Program-made: the position numbers and the translations under genes
Shown: piece by piece, positions 35,381 through 47,149 of the stretch
Numbering within the stretch: position 1 is the first letter of the stretch
Layout: each line of letters starts with the position of its first letter
NCBI GenBank assembly: GCA_973895155.1
Contig: OZ316898.1
Location: 17,794,001-17,858,000, forward strand
DNA: 64,000 nt
Direction: 5' to 3'
From: Marsupella aquatica
Lineage: Eukaryota > Marchantiophyta
The notes under the pieces: generated by a model
The model's database searches: none
Seen by the model: the letters and a program-made list of their open reading frames with translations, nothing else
Told to the model about the DNA's origin: nothing

Positions 35381-35509
35381 TTTCTCTGTTACTTTGGTAG
35401 TCAACAGCACGCATTGCGCTGTTGGCACAATAACTTCTTTCGCACAGCCAGAAACCTGCTCCGCACTGGTCTCATTTGTGGCAGAGACTTGCTTGGGGGA
35501 CTGATCGAC
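35018..35509 (-). CDS. Terminal exon of a second acidic-tail/PPKKKRK gene (partial)
   Basis: This exon is paralogous to the last exon of the gene at 9156-11020. The acceptor TTTCTCGTAG|GTCGATCAG lies at 35510-35511 and the exon is in phase 0. It encodes VDQSPKQVSATNETSAEQVS, then a long Asp/Glu-rich tail including the shared motif DYEEEED and K-LE-GDD, ending EPPKKKRK-stop. The nuclear localisation signal and acid run match the first gene, while the region before the acid run is strongly diverged. Upstream exons could not be resolved. Minus-strand ORFs at 35739-36127 are candidates, but their splice phases do not fit. Confidence 0.65.
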
Positions 35510-35513
35510 CTAC

Positions 35514-36900
35514 GAGAAACAAAAAGTCTAACAATTAGACAATGCAAGTCTCCACTGTTCTTATATTGTCAACTGAGAGCATATGAAAACGACGTGTCTT
35601 ACTCTTCATGTTGCCAACTTCATTAATGCGCCGAGCAGGGAGGCAAACGGTATCTCAAGAGATGTTGTGTTATATCTGAGGGCTGTTGGCTACTGTATGC
35701 ATGGCGGTCGGGTCTACAAAGCGTTCATTCTTGAACACTCAAATCGATGCGCGCAACACCAACTTAACCGACGCTGAGGCAATCGAGAGATACGTAGACC
35801 CGAGACGGTAATAGTCACGGAAGCGAAGGATACTACGTCGGTCTTTTGAGCAGATGGTCTTTCTTCTGCATTCTACAGCGATCGACAGCGGATTCTCATC
35901 AATGTGATCGCTGACTTGCCGCTCGGACAAGTAGAGCTCTGCTGATGCTTCAAAATACTTGAATAGTGTTTCCGCGACTTCCCCACCAAACCCACCTCTT
36001 TCAAACTTTTGACGGCCCACTGGAACACCACCCACTTAAACGATGGACTCCAGAAGACGATATAGGATCCTGAGATCCCAGAGAAGTCACTTAACCGTTG
36101 GGGTTTGGGGCTCCAAAGAGGACACACGAGATAACATGCTAAATGTATCTATCACATGCATGGAAGGTCAGCAGCAAGTTCAACAGGTTTACAGTCACGA
36201 TCGAACAGTAAGGTATAAGGTAGACCCTGCTTGATTGAGACATCTACGAGGCAGGATTGTACTACAAGAATCTGGATTTCCCGACTATTATTTCGGAGCT
36301 AGCAAATGCACCGATTCCAGAGCAAATTTCACACGATCGGTATGGGTGATATAACTCCTGTCATTCGAAGAGCAAATTTTACACGATCGGCATGGGTGAT
36401 ATAACTTCTGTCATTTCGAAGAGCAGTCGATGACTGACACAACTGTTTAGAGCATGAAAGAGCAGAAACCTTGGCAAACTTTGGAACAAAGGCTAGCCAC
36501 AACAGAAGCTCATAACTCGGCAAAATCTTAAATTTGGACGACTCGGAATGCCCAGGTCAATGAAAGAACTGCTACAGTTCGATCGATTGATTAATTCCCC
36601 ATAGCCAGAGGCGCTAGTTGGTCGACGGGCTTAAGGACTCCTCGAACAGAAATAGTTGTGGTCAAAATCTGTACTCAGGAAGAGGAAAGGAAAGTGAAGA
36701 GAAAAACAATAAGGAAAGGAGGAAGGAACAACACCAGAAACGCTGAAGAGACTGCAGTACATATCAATCACTTTGAAAGGCCCCGACAATATCATTTTCA
36801 TTGTGGAAGTGACACTTCTAACGAGTAGATAGACGAGGCTGCACCCCACAGGTTAGTTTAACTCTAACCGCGACGGTGGGAACATCTTTGGCCGGTTACA
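35514..36900. other. Unresolved upstream region of the 35018 gene
   Basis: A strong minus-strand donor (AAGA|GTAAGAC near 35605) is present, but no in-frame junction to the acidic exon was found. A 61-bp tandem duplication lies at about 36308-36425 (AGCAAATTT(C/T)ACACGATCGG followed by ATGGGTGATATAACT). A minus-strand ORF 35739-36035 (GGEVAETLFKYFEASAELYL) may be exonic. Confidence 0.3.
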
Positions 36901-36908
36901 GAGTAATC

Positions 36909-37831
36909 CTATTTCTTAACATACGAGCTCACCCCATCCGACAATTTTTTTTGAAAGGATTGGTGACCAGTTTCCGTCAAGATACTTGCATGTGACAAAC
37001 CAAAAGCATCGTTTAGCTTTGCCTTAATGTCCATCGTGGTGCTAAGGACTGTTCCTGGAGCAGCAGCAACAGCACTTGGCTTCAAGAGTTGGCTCATGTC
37101 AGATGAAGCCACCCCCTGTGCTGCTATTCCTCAAGAAATGTACAAGGGTTGTTAGTCCCTGCAAACACACGCACATCACCGTGCGGGGACGCAACAAAAT
37201 AGAAGAGAGTGTCTCATTCGATACCGTAGCAGAAGAGACATGGTCACCACTTCTATGGGGACGGGTGCAAAGATGACTTCCGAACAGTGACAACCGTCCA
37301 CAATAATAATTTCCTCTACACAAGCTCGTGAAAATGTGACAACTCCTCTCTTTCTTCCCGAAATATTGGCTACATCGATGCCCAACCGCAGAGGTATTTC
37401 CAACCATCGGAGCCATTGATAAGCGTCATTAACATGCGTTCAACCAGAGCCAGGCAGGGACTCGCTACACTTTGCCAAAACATAATTTGCAAAAAGATAT
37501 CAATTAGAGTTTGGAGAGGAACAGGGTGACACTTCAGAGAGCACAAAGAGGCGAGAGGCATTACAAAAGTATGGACGCTAAAATAAACCAAAAGTGGGAA
37601 AAACAAGAAAAGGTCAGGAGATACCTCTTGGCCAAATTGCCGCTTGTTGCACACGACAGCCAGATCGTTCATGATTTTCATGACACCCGCTTGCATCGTC
37701 TGCGCCATCTGGAACTGAAGCACCGTCGCTTTCGCCAATTCGTTCACGCATAGCAGCAGCTCGGCTGCCGTCTGCTGCTGCTGCATTGAGCCCGACCACA
37801 CGAACCCTCCCACAGCAGGCACCATCTCCAC
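36909..37831 (-). CDS. Small helical protein of unknown function, 3 exons
   Basis: The proposed exons 37831-37625, 37531-37405 and 37129-36909 give about 184 aa with consistent phases (0, then 1). The first acceptor follows a strong pyrimidine tract (CTCTTTGTGCTCTCTGAAG). The donor ATG|GTTGGA is weak, so the second junction is less sure. The product starts near MEMVPAVGG, is Gln-rich (MQQQQTAAELLL), then helical with VNELAKATVLQFQMAQTMQA and LVERMLMTLINGSDG. It ends in a Lys-rich segment (QSFQKKLSDGVSSYVKK-stop). No signal peptide is visible. Family not recognised. Confidence 0.55.
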
Positions 37832-39439
37832 TCTGTTAAGACCTCACCAACGCTGCATCCCTCCTCCCCTCCCTCTCTATTTCCTGTGCCGGCTCTCAGC
37901 CGCCACAACTCCAAATCACTTCACTCCTCGCCTCCCCGATGTGTGCCGAATTCTAACCACAAACCTCTCCAACTTTGCCAAGTCAACAACAAGAACAGCA
38001 ACCCAAATTCCGCACAAGCAACGCTTTGCTCCGGTACAAGATGACTCACGACGCTAATTCTTCGGGCAGGCAGGCAAGCAGGTTCCGTCTCGAACCACCA
38101 CAGGGGGAAATTGTGACGGTTCCGGAAGAACTCCAAAGCTTATTACGGAGTATTCTATTCCCGGTGTCGGTTGTGTGGAGGTGGTGGGGCACGGCAAGCG
38201 GGAAAGGCGACAGACGTTGTTGATGGGAAAGGCAGGCAGGCAGGCAGGCGGACTCGAACTGCCGAATGTAGCTGAAGGAGAAACCTTCTGGGCTTTTGGT
38301 GTGTACTCGTCGTGAGTGTGCGCTTCTTCCTCCCTCCCTCCCTCCCTCCCCTGCCTCGCTTCGATCCTAGCTTTGATTGATTGCTGCCGCCATTGCAACG
38401 TACTGTTGCACTAAAGATCTCTCTCTAGCCTGCCTGCTGCTGCGCTGATCTCTAGCATTACAACTTACTATTGCACAATCATGGTGATTCGGTCGGGACG
38501 TGGAATGGATGGAGCTGTTGTGTCTTTCCGTCTGTTCTCCACTTGGAATGCAACCCAACGTTCTTTCTCGTGTTCGTTGGTCTTCTTCGATGCCTCACTG
38601 CCTTCGTTGGACGGGTGTCTCTGTACTACTGTGAGGTGTAATTAGGCTCGCACAAAGTATAATTAATTAAAGATTCGCTGCCCATTAAGCGACCTTCCTG
38701 AAATGGTGGGTCTAGAAAATTAATTAAAAATTGGGAGCTCTTTTTGAAGATGTACTCTTACCTTGTTTCCTGCTATTCCCATGGACTGTCATAATGAACA
38801 AATCATTTTACACGTGATGAGATGACAGCCTATCGCAAATGGATGGTAAAATTGTCTCATTAATTCTTTACCGACATTTCTACTTTTCTGTTACCCTAAG
38901 AACATTATGTGTTCACTCAAAGTTAAATTGAGAATGTACATGCACTGGAATGAAAATGCACATTAAAAATATTCTATAGCTATACAGTGGCAAAGTAATC
39001 GAAGCACTCCTTGGAACAACGACACTGTCGTATGAAAAAACATGATTTCCATTAGCTCCAATCCAAAAATTACTTGAAGCGTGCTTCTTGTAACAAAAGT
39101 AGAATGCATCAACAATACTCCAAAAAACAAATATCAAGTAACCTTTATAGCAGTAAATTAGTCAAAATATTATTTATAACAATAACAATGGTCTCTGAAA
39201 AATGAACTTAAAGCCCCGATGGACACGGAGCTTTGCATATACGACCCGGATGGACACACTGGATTTACAGTGTCACGACTACCTTCATTGACACCCAAAA
39301 CGTATTACCGGTCTCTCATTAACGGAACTTAATCTGGGACCGGAGGACTTAACGTTGCCTTAGTGTGTGCATTGTTTTTCCGTCCTTCCTCCAACCCACG
39401 AGTTGTCCACACTGTTCAAGGTCGAGCTGCTTCTGCCAC

Positions 39440-39900
39440 GAGAAGCAAAAGCCAGAGCTTTGCCCCTTGGCATCGCAGAGGAAGCACAAGCCCTCGTTGA
39501 GATTGAATGTAGGATGCGCTGCGACACAGAGACTAGCTGCACTGCGCTACGATTTGGGGGGCTAGTTCCGTTGCGCTTTGATTCAGGCTATCGGCGGCTG
39601 TGATTCACGCTATCGGGGGCTGGTTGCGCTGCAAAACATGATTGAGGCGTTGCAAAGCTGCGCTGCGATTCAGGGGCTGTGATTGAGGGGCTACGCTTTG
39701 TTGCGAATCACTATGAAACATGATTGAGTTTGGCTGGCTGCGCTGCGCTGCGATTGAGGCTATCAAACTGCACTGCACTACAAAAACCGGGGGGCATGCT
39801 GCGCTGCGATTGAGGCTATCAAACTGCACTGCACTACAAAAACCGGGGGGGCATGCTGCGCTGCGAAAGGAGGGATGCCTAGCTGGAAGTGGTGAGGTGG
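39440..39900. repeat. GCTGCG(ATT)-rich subterminal region of MULE1, left
   Basis: Repeated CTGCGCTGCGATTGAGG segments, including a tandem duplication of about 57 bp (CTATCAAACTGCACTGCACT then ACAAAAACCGGGGG, at about 39735-39850). A similar GCTGCGAAC-rich tract lies at 46240-46720 on the other side. Confidence 0.7.
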
Positions 39901-40093
39901 AGAATTGGGGCGCAGCAGGGAGGTTATATTGGAACAACTTCGACAATTCATTGATTGCTCATGCCCGACTCTTGGGTGAAGCAATTTTTGACATCAGGTG
40001 GAGACTTAAACTTTATAGATGTTTCCTTTGTTGTTGAAAACAGTGATGCTATTCGTTGGCAACAAAGATGTGAAATGTACTTACATACATTGA

Positions 40094-43092
40094 ATGCAAA
40101 ATCATAACCAGGATGTTCAAATTCCCAAGATTGTAACTACTGTGAATAATGCACAGGAGTTAAACGGGGGCACATACACCATGGACCCTGAAGATATCTC
40201 TGGTTCTGGATCTTGGCCAGATTCACACGAACATGACCTACAATGTCAATCCTATCACACCACTAATTCTGGATCTTCTAGTGACAACACTGAAGAAGAA
40301 TCACAGCCCGCATTTGATGACAATAACTATCCTGAATGGACCTGCGCTTCTGAAGGCCATACAAAATTGAGGCAGAACCCTGAGAAATATCCACATATTG
40401 ATATCAGTGAGCTTGTCCAAGATGACTTTCACTCGGTCTTAGATCCAGCGGAATCAGGTACAGGCTATGTACCCCCAACTCATTCATTTGTCAACATTTA
40501 TTCATTTCTGGTTCAGTTCCCTTGTTTAACTATGATTGGCAATTGCCATGCAGAATTTGTGAGCAATCATCAACCATCTGAGTTGGAACTGAAATTGCTC
40601 AAAGGGCAACAGTATGTGTCTTGGAATGAATTTAATAGAGCATTAGATGAATATGAGGCCAAAGCAGGATGGAGTTTCACCAGATTAGCTAGGAATAAAA
40701 CCAGATTCATGGGTAAGTGTAGAGGGTTTGACGTGAATGATTTGAACTCCTGCAAAGCTGAACTTTATGTCAGGCACATGAAAAAAAGTGGTAGAGTTTG
40801 CATACAGAAAAGGTACCTTATCCACACCTGTTCACAATTGTCACACAAGTGGAGACATGGTGCTCATAAGAGACGATGGGTAGAGGAAAAGGTACAGTCA
40901 AGCATCCGTGTTAACCCTAACACGTCCAATAAAGACTTGAGAGGGCACATTAGTGATATCCATTCTGTAGATACGACTGTGTGGACTGCACAACGAGCAC
41001 GGCGGAAAGTTATCCGAAAGCTAGGTGGTGATCATGGCACTTCCTTCCAGATGATTCCAGCATATGTGGCTAAAGTGAAACATACCGACCCTGGATCACA
41101 CGTACTGTATGAAACATATGAAACTGACAATCGATTCCGCAGAATTTTCATGGCACCAGCATCTTCACAAAATGCATTCATCCATGTTTGACCTTTTGTT
41201 GGGATGGATGCTACACACACATGTAACACCAGTGAGAGGGTTTCATACATTTCATACCATATCATTGAATTGATTTCTATTTGACTATCACTGCAAGCAC
41301 CTACTACATCACTAATATCTCTCTCTTGCAATAGGAGGCGAATTTCCCATGATTATATTACTGGCTACAACCTTTGATTGTAACAATCCCATTTTGCTAT
41401 TAGCATGGGCTGTTGTTGGGGTCGAGAACAAGGAAAATTGGATTTTGGTTCATGGCTCATCTTGATCGAGCCTATCCTAGAATGAGGATGGAGAGAGAGA
41501 TTGTCATTGTCTCAGACTGTGATAAAGGCTTGATCCCAGCAGTTCAAACCATCTGGGGTGACATTCATCACTCTTTTTGCACACGACATATTAGGGCAAA
41601 TGTAATAACCAACTCAGACAAAGCACTTGGTGACTGGTTTCTTAAGGTATGTCATTCCATTTATTAATTTTATGCAATTTGACCTTTTGCCCACCATACA
41701 TTCACTTGTTATGACTCGATTTAGTACTTACTTCACTCATATGTCTTTTGACTGGTCAGTTGGCCCGTGAGGTTTGCAAATCCGAGTTTGATCGCATGTT
41801 GGATGAGTACCAGCCACTGAATGACCATCAGGAAGCTGGGATCAGATATATTCGAGCCATTGACCCAAAGCTATACTCACGTCATGCCTTTCCAGTACCA
41901 AGGTCAAACACCAACACGACCTTGACTTTTGTTTAAACCGTATCATATTCTTTGTTTCAGGATTTTGATTATTGTACATGTTGGTATGTAGGTGGGGTCA
42001 TACTACCTCAAACGTAGTGGAGATTTTGAATGGAGTAATGAAACCTATTCACAAATTGCCTGCATTACTAATATGCAAGGAACTGTGGGACTACACAATG
42101 ACCAAGCATTATAGCAGAGCAATTGAGGCAGCAAGTAAGAATCAATTTGATCTTTTGAATACTTACATTTTTTTCTTGCATGAACGCCTACCTTTGTGGC
42201 AGTAAGTATTAATTTGTACATATTGCATGTATTGTAGCTTGGCCTGCAGGTGATAATAGCTTGACTCAACATGCAACATGGATGTTGAATACATTGTACA
42301 CAAAAGCCGGGGGGTTGATGAGCGTCCATCATCAGCCACAACTGCTTTGATGTGTGATGCCCAAGGACAATGGGCCCTGGATGTTGAGTCAAGACAATGT
42401 GAATGCAAAGATTGGGTTGAGATGGGGTTTCCGTGTGTTCATGTAGTGAAATTTTGTCGCAATCGAGGATTGGATGAGAAATTATACATTGACAACATTT
42501 GGAAAGCCAAATCGCAGGTTAGTAGGTCAGATTTATCCAAGGTCAGATTTATCCAAGGTCATATTGATCCATTCCATTGACGTGGATACTTGGCCTGCAG
42601 GTACTGGCTTACACTGTCAGTCTTCCCCCAATTTCATTAGATGGTTTACAACAAGATGCGAAGTCTCTCCAGCCTCTTATTGTTGCATCTAAGAAGAAGG
42701 CATCTGTGTCAATGAAGCGAATGAAATCAAGGTAATTCATGTTCTACATGAAGCTATATAATTCATTCCATTCTCAAAATTCAGGCTATGCTAATTATGA
42801 AATGTTTGTATATAGGTTTGAGGGTGTCATTGCCTCTGAGCGCATTGCAGCCAAGCAACACCAAAAGTGTGGTATTTGTGGAAAACTAGGCCATAAGCGT
42901 CGAGGATGTGTTGTCCCAAACCAAAGAGCACAGGTCCGCATGAACAGGTCTGCTGATTTTTTGAGGGTTTGCTCCATTCACACAATGGAGAGGGACAAGA
43001 TTGAGGCTGAATGGATGATTTGGGATACCCGACCTGCACCCAAAATCTCTTTTTCTCAATGGTATGAGAAGACTCAGCAAAGTAGGGTATAG
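40094..43092 (+). pseudogene. MULE1 transposase (mudrA-like), disrupted
   Basis: A multi-exon MULE transposase. Residues 1-300 are acidic and then form the N-terminal DNA-binding region typical of MuDR proteins. The transposase core begins at SSQNAFIHV-stop-PFVGMDATHT, continues after a GT-AG intron (41232-41334) with GEFPMIILLATTFD, and then has IVIVSDCDKGLIPAV. Later exons (about 41335-41646, 41760-41902, 41992-42201, about 42250-42518, about 42601-42731 and 42816-43092) carry a SWIM zinc finger (CECKDWVEMGFPCVHVV) and a zinc knuckle (CGICGKLGHKRRGC). Two lesions are seen: TGA at 41189-41191 where the family has Arg, and a one-base shift near 41441-41446 between KENW and WFMAHLDRAY. The copy is unlikely to make active transposase. 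Confidence 0.88.
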
Positions 43093-43290
43093 GAAGTGAT
43101 TTTTTACATGAGTTGATCAGGCATAGCATTCACAAGACATTGAGTGAATTACTATGAAGCTGTCACTACTAGTGCTACATTAACATGATTGACTATAATT
43201 ATGGGCTACTATAATTTATGGGCTTCAGTTTACATATCCTGAACCAAGTTGTATTGAGAACGCAACTCTTCCAAATACTCTATGGATCGC

Positions 43291-44078
43291 CTAACTTCTG
43301 CTTCCTTTGCTGCGTAGATGACTCAGGTATGCTGAGCGTACATTTTGGTGAGTGCAGTCATAATATGTATCACTAGGTGGAGATTGAACATCTCCAATGT
43401 CCAAGCGATGCAAAGAATGATCCAAATCATCTACTCCATCATCACTCTCACGCTCCAAATCAGGGGATGTCACTGGAATTGGCCTCATGATATTGTGTGA
43501 GTCTGGACTCCCATACTCCTCGCATGAAGAAGCGGCAACACACTCCCCAACATACCGGATTTGATGCTCAAGGGAGTAAGTGGGTGTTGGGTGAGATTCA
43601 TAACCCGTAGTGATAATGTGTCCTGGCAAGGGTGTGGCATGAAATGAACATACATTTGTTAGGGTCATGCCAACAATATACCAAGCTGAATCATCTGATT
43701 GCTCCACAGGACGCTGAAATATTATCTCAAAAATGAAGTATGTGCCAAGGAGGTTCTGCATGCGTGATCGAAGAAGGTCACGCTGCTCCAAAAAAGGTTG
43801 TATAGAGAACTCAATAGCATCATATGAAGAGGGTCCAACCCTCAGGATGTCACTGCCAACATCCCACACTGCACACTCCACGGTCTGCACATCGTCTATA
43901 AGGACCACCCAAAACCGCCAGAACCAAGTTGTCGTGTTTCGGTTGTCACATGGACCATCGTGAGTTGAGGGGTACTGTCCACCATGTAGGTCCAAAGAGC
44001 ATGATGGAGCCGTAGATCTTTTGCACAATTTACTTGAGTTACGGATCTTTTGTCCACAACCCAAATAGGTGAAACACC
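43291..44078 (-). CDS. RPA C-terminal OB-fold-like protein in MULE1 (partial gene model)
   Basis: The minus-strand exon starts after a good acceptor (CCTCCCTGTGCTAG|GGTGTTTC) and runs to a stop at 43291. It has a cysteine-rich start, CFTYLGCGQK then LC and C residues. This is followed by a beta-rich segment WFWRFWVVLIDDVQTVECAV, VWDVGSDILRVGPSSYD and LLGTYFIFEI, in the order expected of the RPA1 C-terminal OB-fold with its inserted zinc ribbon. The same order occurs in the ORF at 48703-49263 (FTYRGC ... LVC ... C; YRFDICMVD ... ATIFQAARELVDMTADEF). A Ser/Asp-rich tail ends LRSKGSRS. The gene converges on the transposase, only about 200 bp apart. Its 5' exons are uncertain. Role inferred: single-strand DNA binding. 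Confidence 0.5.
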
Positions 44079-44462
44079 CTAGCACAGGGAGGATGTGAGT
44101 CAATCGAGTTCAAATGTGTGCTTGAATCTGTGCACCATACGACAAGTCTTGGCCACGAGCGAGTATGGAATCCAGTGTGTGGACACCAGTCATGCGAGTG
44201 CGATTATGACAAGATTTTTGCATCCAACAGTGCATCATGTACAAAACCAACCATGCTCAGTGGGTGCCTTATGGGCTCATTATGTCCATGAACATGCAGC
44301 TTGAAGTTGAATATGAGTGCATAACAAGGGCAGTTACAATGGGCCGTTCAGAGCAGACTTGGATTAAAATATCCGTGCTGGAAATGATCATGTAATATAA
44401 TTATAAGACAATGTATCGATTCTTAATTACAAGAATGAATCTCAAAGTGAACTACAACCTGT

Positions 44463-44963
44463 CTACAAAGCAGGGCCAAAATTGTGACTCCATCCATCAT
44501 TGGTAATGCACAAAATTTCTTCAATGACATGCTGGTCCTGTCTGAGGTACCCAACCCCTAATTCCAACATCACATCTAAACTCCATCCTGCAAGCCACCA
44601 TTTAGGATGGGGACCAGGTCCTGATAGTACAGGTCCCAACGCCCTCCAATAATCTGAGTCAACCACATGTCTCCACCCTGTATTAATGCATCTAAGAGAC
44701 ATTATGTTGTGAGCCTCGCAGGGAACTAACAGTCTTGGCCAAATATGGGTGAGGACTAAATCATTTGGCAGAGGAGGAAGGAGGTGGGTATGCTGAGTAT
44801 ACCCAATCCCCTCCGCTTCACCCTGCCCCTCTGCTGCACCAGACTGAAGGGCAGAATCCATAGTAGGGCAGTTTAGAGGCCCTTGAAGGAACCTAAAGAA
44901 GGCAATGATCAGTGACATTGCACAATGCATCATGTCTACTAGAGCCCAACAAACCCAGGCCAT
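44463..44963 (-). CDS. F-box-like ORF carried by MULE1
   Basis: Minus-strand ORF, about 166 codons. A central segment LPPLPNDLVLTHIWPRLL, then LRCINTGWRHVVDSDYWRAL, matches the F-box pattern (LPxDL..I..RL...LR.V...WR..VDS..W). After it come a Trp-rich stretch (WWLAGWSLDVMLELGVGYL) and a short C-terminus. F-box proteins bind Skp1 and select substrates for ubiquitin ligases. Whether this is the N-terminal exon of a longer gene or a captured fragment is not clear. The hydrophobic N-terminus (MAWVCWALVDMMHCAMSLII) may be intronic or UTR; translation may start at the later Met. Confidence 0.5.
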   Translation of the reverse strand: MAWVCWALVDMMHCAMSLIIAFFRFLQGPLNCPTMDSALQSGAAEGQGEAEGIGYTQHTHLLPPLPNDLVLTHIWPRLLVPCEAHNIMSLRCINTGWRHVVDSDYWRALGPVLSGPGPHPKWWLAGWSLDVMLELGVGYLRQDQHVIEEILCITNDGWSHNFGPAL

Positions 44964-45366
44964 GTCAAGCTACGTATTTAGCAGTCGAGAGGCCAAGCCT
45001 ATTGCCTGCATACACCCCGCAAATAGAGTATGCATCAGGCTTATATAATAGAGTATCATTAAACCCTAAACCTCGAAGGCGATCCTCGGGGGTCTCACTA
45101 TATGGGGACCTCCCCATCGCCTACGACGTTTTTAGGCCTCGGACCCCCTAAAATGTAAGAATTTTTTTTAATTTTTTAACCCCTATAAAGTTGGAATATT
45201 CTTGGAATATTTTAAAAATTGGATTAAAAAGACCCTAATGTTCTTATAAGTCTCAAAATTGAATTTAAAAGACCCCCGAGAGACGATCCCTTAGACCAAA
45301 AACACCCTCAATGTTGGTGAAATTATTAGACCACACACAAATGACATGTTGACCTTGAGGGAACTT

Positions 45367-45798
45367 TTACTCTTTGGGAAATCCAGACTTCAGAGGTTTG
45401 GTATGACAGGTGGAAACCTTGGCAACAGTCGCCAGAGAACCCTTCACAATAGCTGCAGCAATTTCTACCCAGTGGGTGTCTACAACATGGCTGTCAACAA
45501 AAATCATCCATTTTCCAGACATTACATTATTGGCAATAGCTAGACTTTCAATATGAGAGTTCTGGAGCCTATTGTGGGATGTCAGACACAATGATTCCCA
45601 AGCCAAGGCCAACCCTTTTGTATTGACAAGGCAATCCAATTCCTTGTTTGAGTGAAGGGTGCTAACAGTTAGCCATTCAATGTACTTGTAGGGAATGGAT
45701 GATGGCTTCCATTCGTCAAGGAATTCAGAAATGGATTGAAGATCACTATCAAAGCATACTACATGAGACGACTGCCCAACATCCATGACTATGAGCAA
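45367..45798 (-). CDS. DUF1917/BLES03-like ORF carried by MULE1 (fragment)
   Basis: Minus-strand ORF, about 143 codons. The C-terminal part SGKWMIFVDSHVVDTHWVEI, then AAAIVKGSLATVAKVSTC, fits the DUF1917 (BLES03) family pattern GKW-(LM)-IF ... VD..W..I...(V)..G.L..AAKVST. The family is conserved in eukaryotes and poorly characterised. Only this core is visible here; the usual continuation after KVST is missing, so this may be one exon or a captured fragment. It lies 5' of the F-box-like ORF on the same strand. Confidence 0.5.
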   Translation of the reverse strand: MLIVMDVGQSSHVVCFDSDLQSISEFLDEWKPSSIPYKYIEWLTVSTLHSNKELDCLVNTKGLALAWESLCLTSHNRLQNSHIESLAIANNVMSGKWMIFVDSHVVDTHWVEIAAAIVKGSLATVAKVSTCHTKPLKSGFPKE

Positions 45799-47149
45799 TG
45801 GAATGAATTGACCCCTGCAAGCACATACCTGAGAATTAATACTATTGAAGACTTAATTTGCAATCGACACTTACTACTGTAGTAAACAAATTGCAGAGGA
45901 CCAATAACTGTTCGCAGACACTTACTTGATCAAAGAATGTTGAACCAAGTCTGAAGGCGCACAATCGGTATGTTTCAAAAGGCAGATGTCACCTGAACCA
46001 CCTTAACAAGAATCCATTTATTTAAGTAAGCATACAGCTACACTCAAAAGCCTACAAAGTACAAAGCTTAGGGACAAGACAAGGTAGAAGCAATTTAATT
46101 GGAGGTTTGGCTTACGTGATCGAACGTAGCCAGTTTGCGAATTGGCTGTGGCTTCAAGGGCCGCTATCCCTCGGGTGAAGCGAAGTGATACAGTTGTTCA
46201 GGAAACTAATTGTGATAGCAAACACCTGGCTGCGCAATGTACTTAGGTGCGAACTTGAGTTGGAGGCGATCAGCTCATGAAATTCAGCTGCGAACTAGAG
46301 GGTGGTTGCAAAAATGAGGTGCGAACTCCGAGCTGAACTACCGCCATGAACCGGCTGAAGTGCTCAACTCATTCTAGCAGCATCAAGCTGCTGAACGACT
46401 GCATCGAAGAGCTGTTGAACTCCCTCCCGGCTGAACTGAATCTGCGATTCAGGGGCTGCTACCGGCCATGAGTTGCTGCAAAATAGAGCTGTGATTGACA
46501 TCTGCAGGCCAAATCTGAACTGCAGCTAGGGGCGATTCGCTGCTGAACTCTGGGCGAAACTGAAGCTGCAAACATGAGCTGCTGCGAAAAAGAGCTGCGA
46601 CCTTGAGTAGCAACCTTGACCCGTAAGATTGAGCTGCTTCGGACTTCAGCTGAGATTAGTTGAGTCGCTCAGATGCGACGTTCAGCTGCGAACACCTGCA
46701 GCAAAGTTCAGCTGCGAAGGGGGCGGCTTGATCAGCTCCCAAAGTTAGCATCTGTCTTGCAATTTCAAGCAAACAGACCACAAGGACAAGCAAACTGAAT
46801 CGATTCAAATCATCTTCGACATTGGCAAGCAATCATAGCACGAAGGGTGCCGAATGCAGAAAATGGAAGAACCCTAGTAGAGATGTTCTGTAGCTTACCG
46901 CGCTTAATGTCAATGTCGCCCTATGCCCGTTGTTGCAGGAAGGAAAACGAATGTCTTGGACAGACTACCGGGAGTACCGACGGAAAACCTCCTGGTCCCG
47001 GTCACAACACTCATTACAGGTCACTTTTTCCATAGTGTGCTATACAAGCAAAATTCCGAGTTTACGTTGTGTCCATGCAGGTTGTGTCTGTCCATCCTGG
47101 CGTTTATGCAAAGGTCTGTGTCCATCGGGGCTTTAAGTTCCTGAAAAAT

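Larger units (their letters stand above)
39195..47149. mobile_element. Mutator-like element 1 (MULE1), complete ends
   Basis: The element is 39204-47140 (7937 bp). The ends are inverted repeats beginning GAACTTAAAGCCCCGATGG, matching with few differences over about 55 bp and then more weakly to about 150 bp. A perfect 9-bp direct repeat CTGAAAAAT flanks it (39195-39203 and 47141-47149), the standard target duplication of Mutator-like elements. Inside are a transposase on + (40094-43092), three ORFs on - (43291-45798), and GCTGCGA-rich subterminal sequence on both sides. Confidence 0.92.

Noticed and set aside
45060-45140. GC-rich inverted repeat (GGCGAT...ATCGCC) as a terminator or small element
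   Set aside because: Pairing is only partial and no flanking duplication is present.
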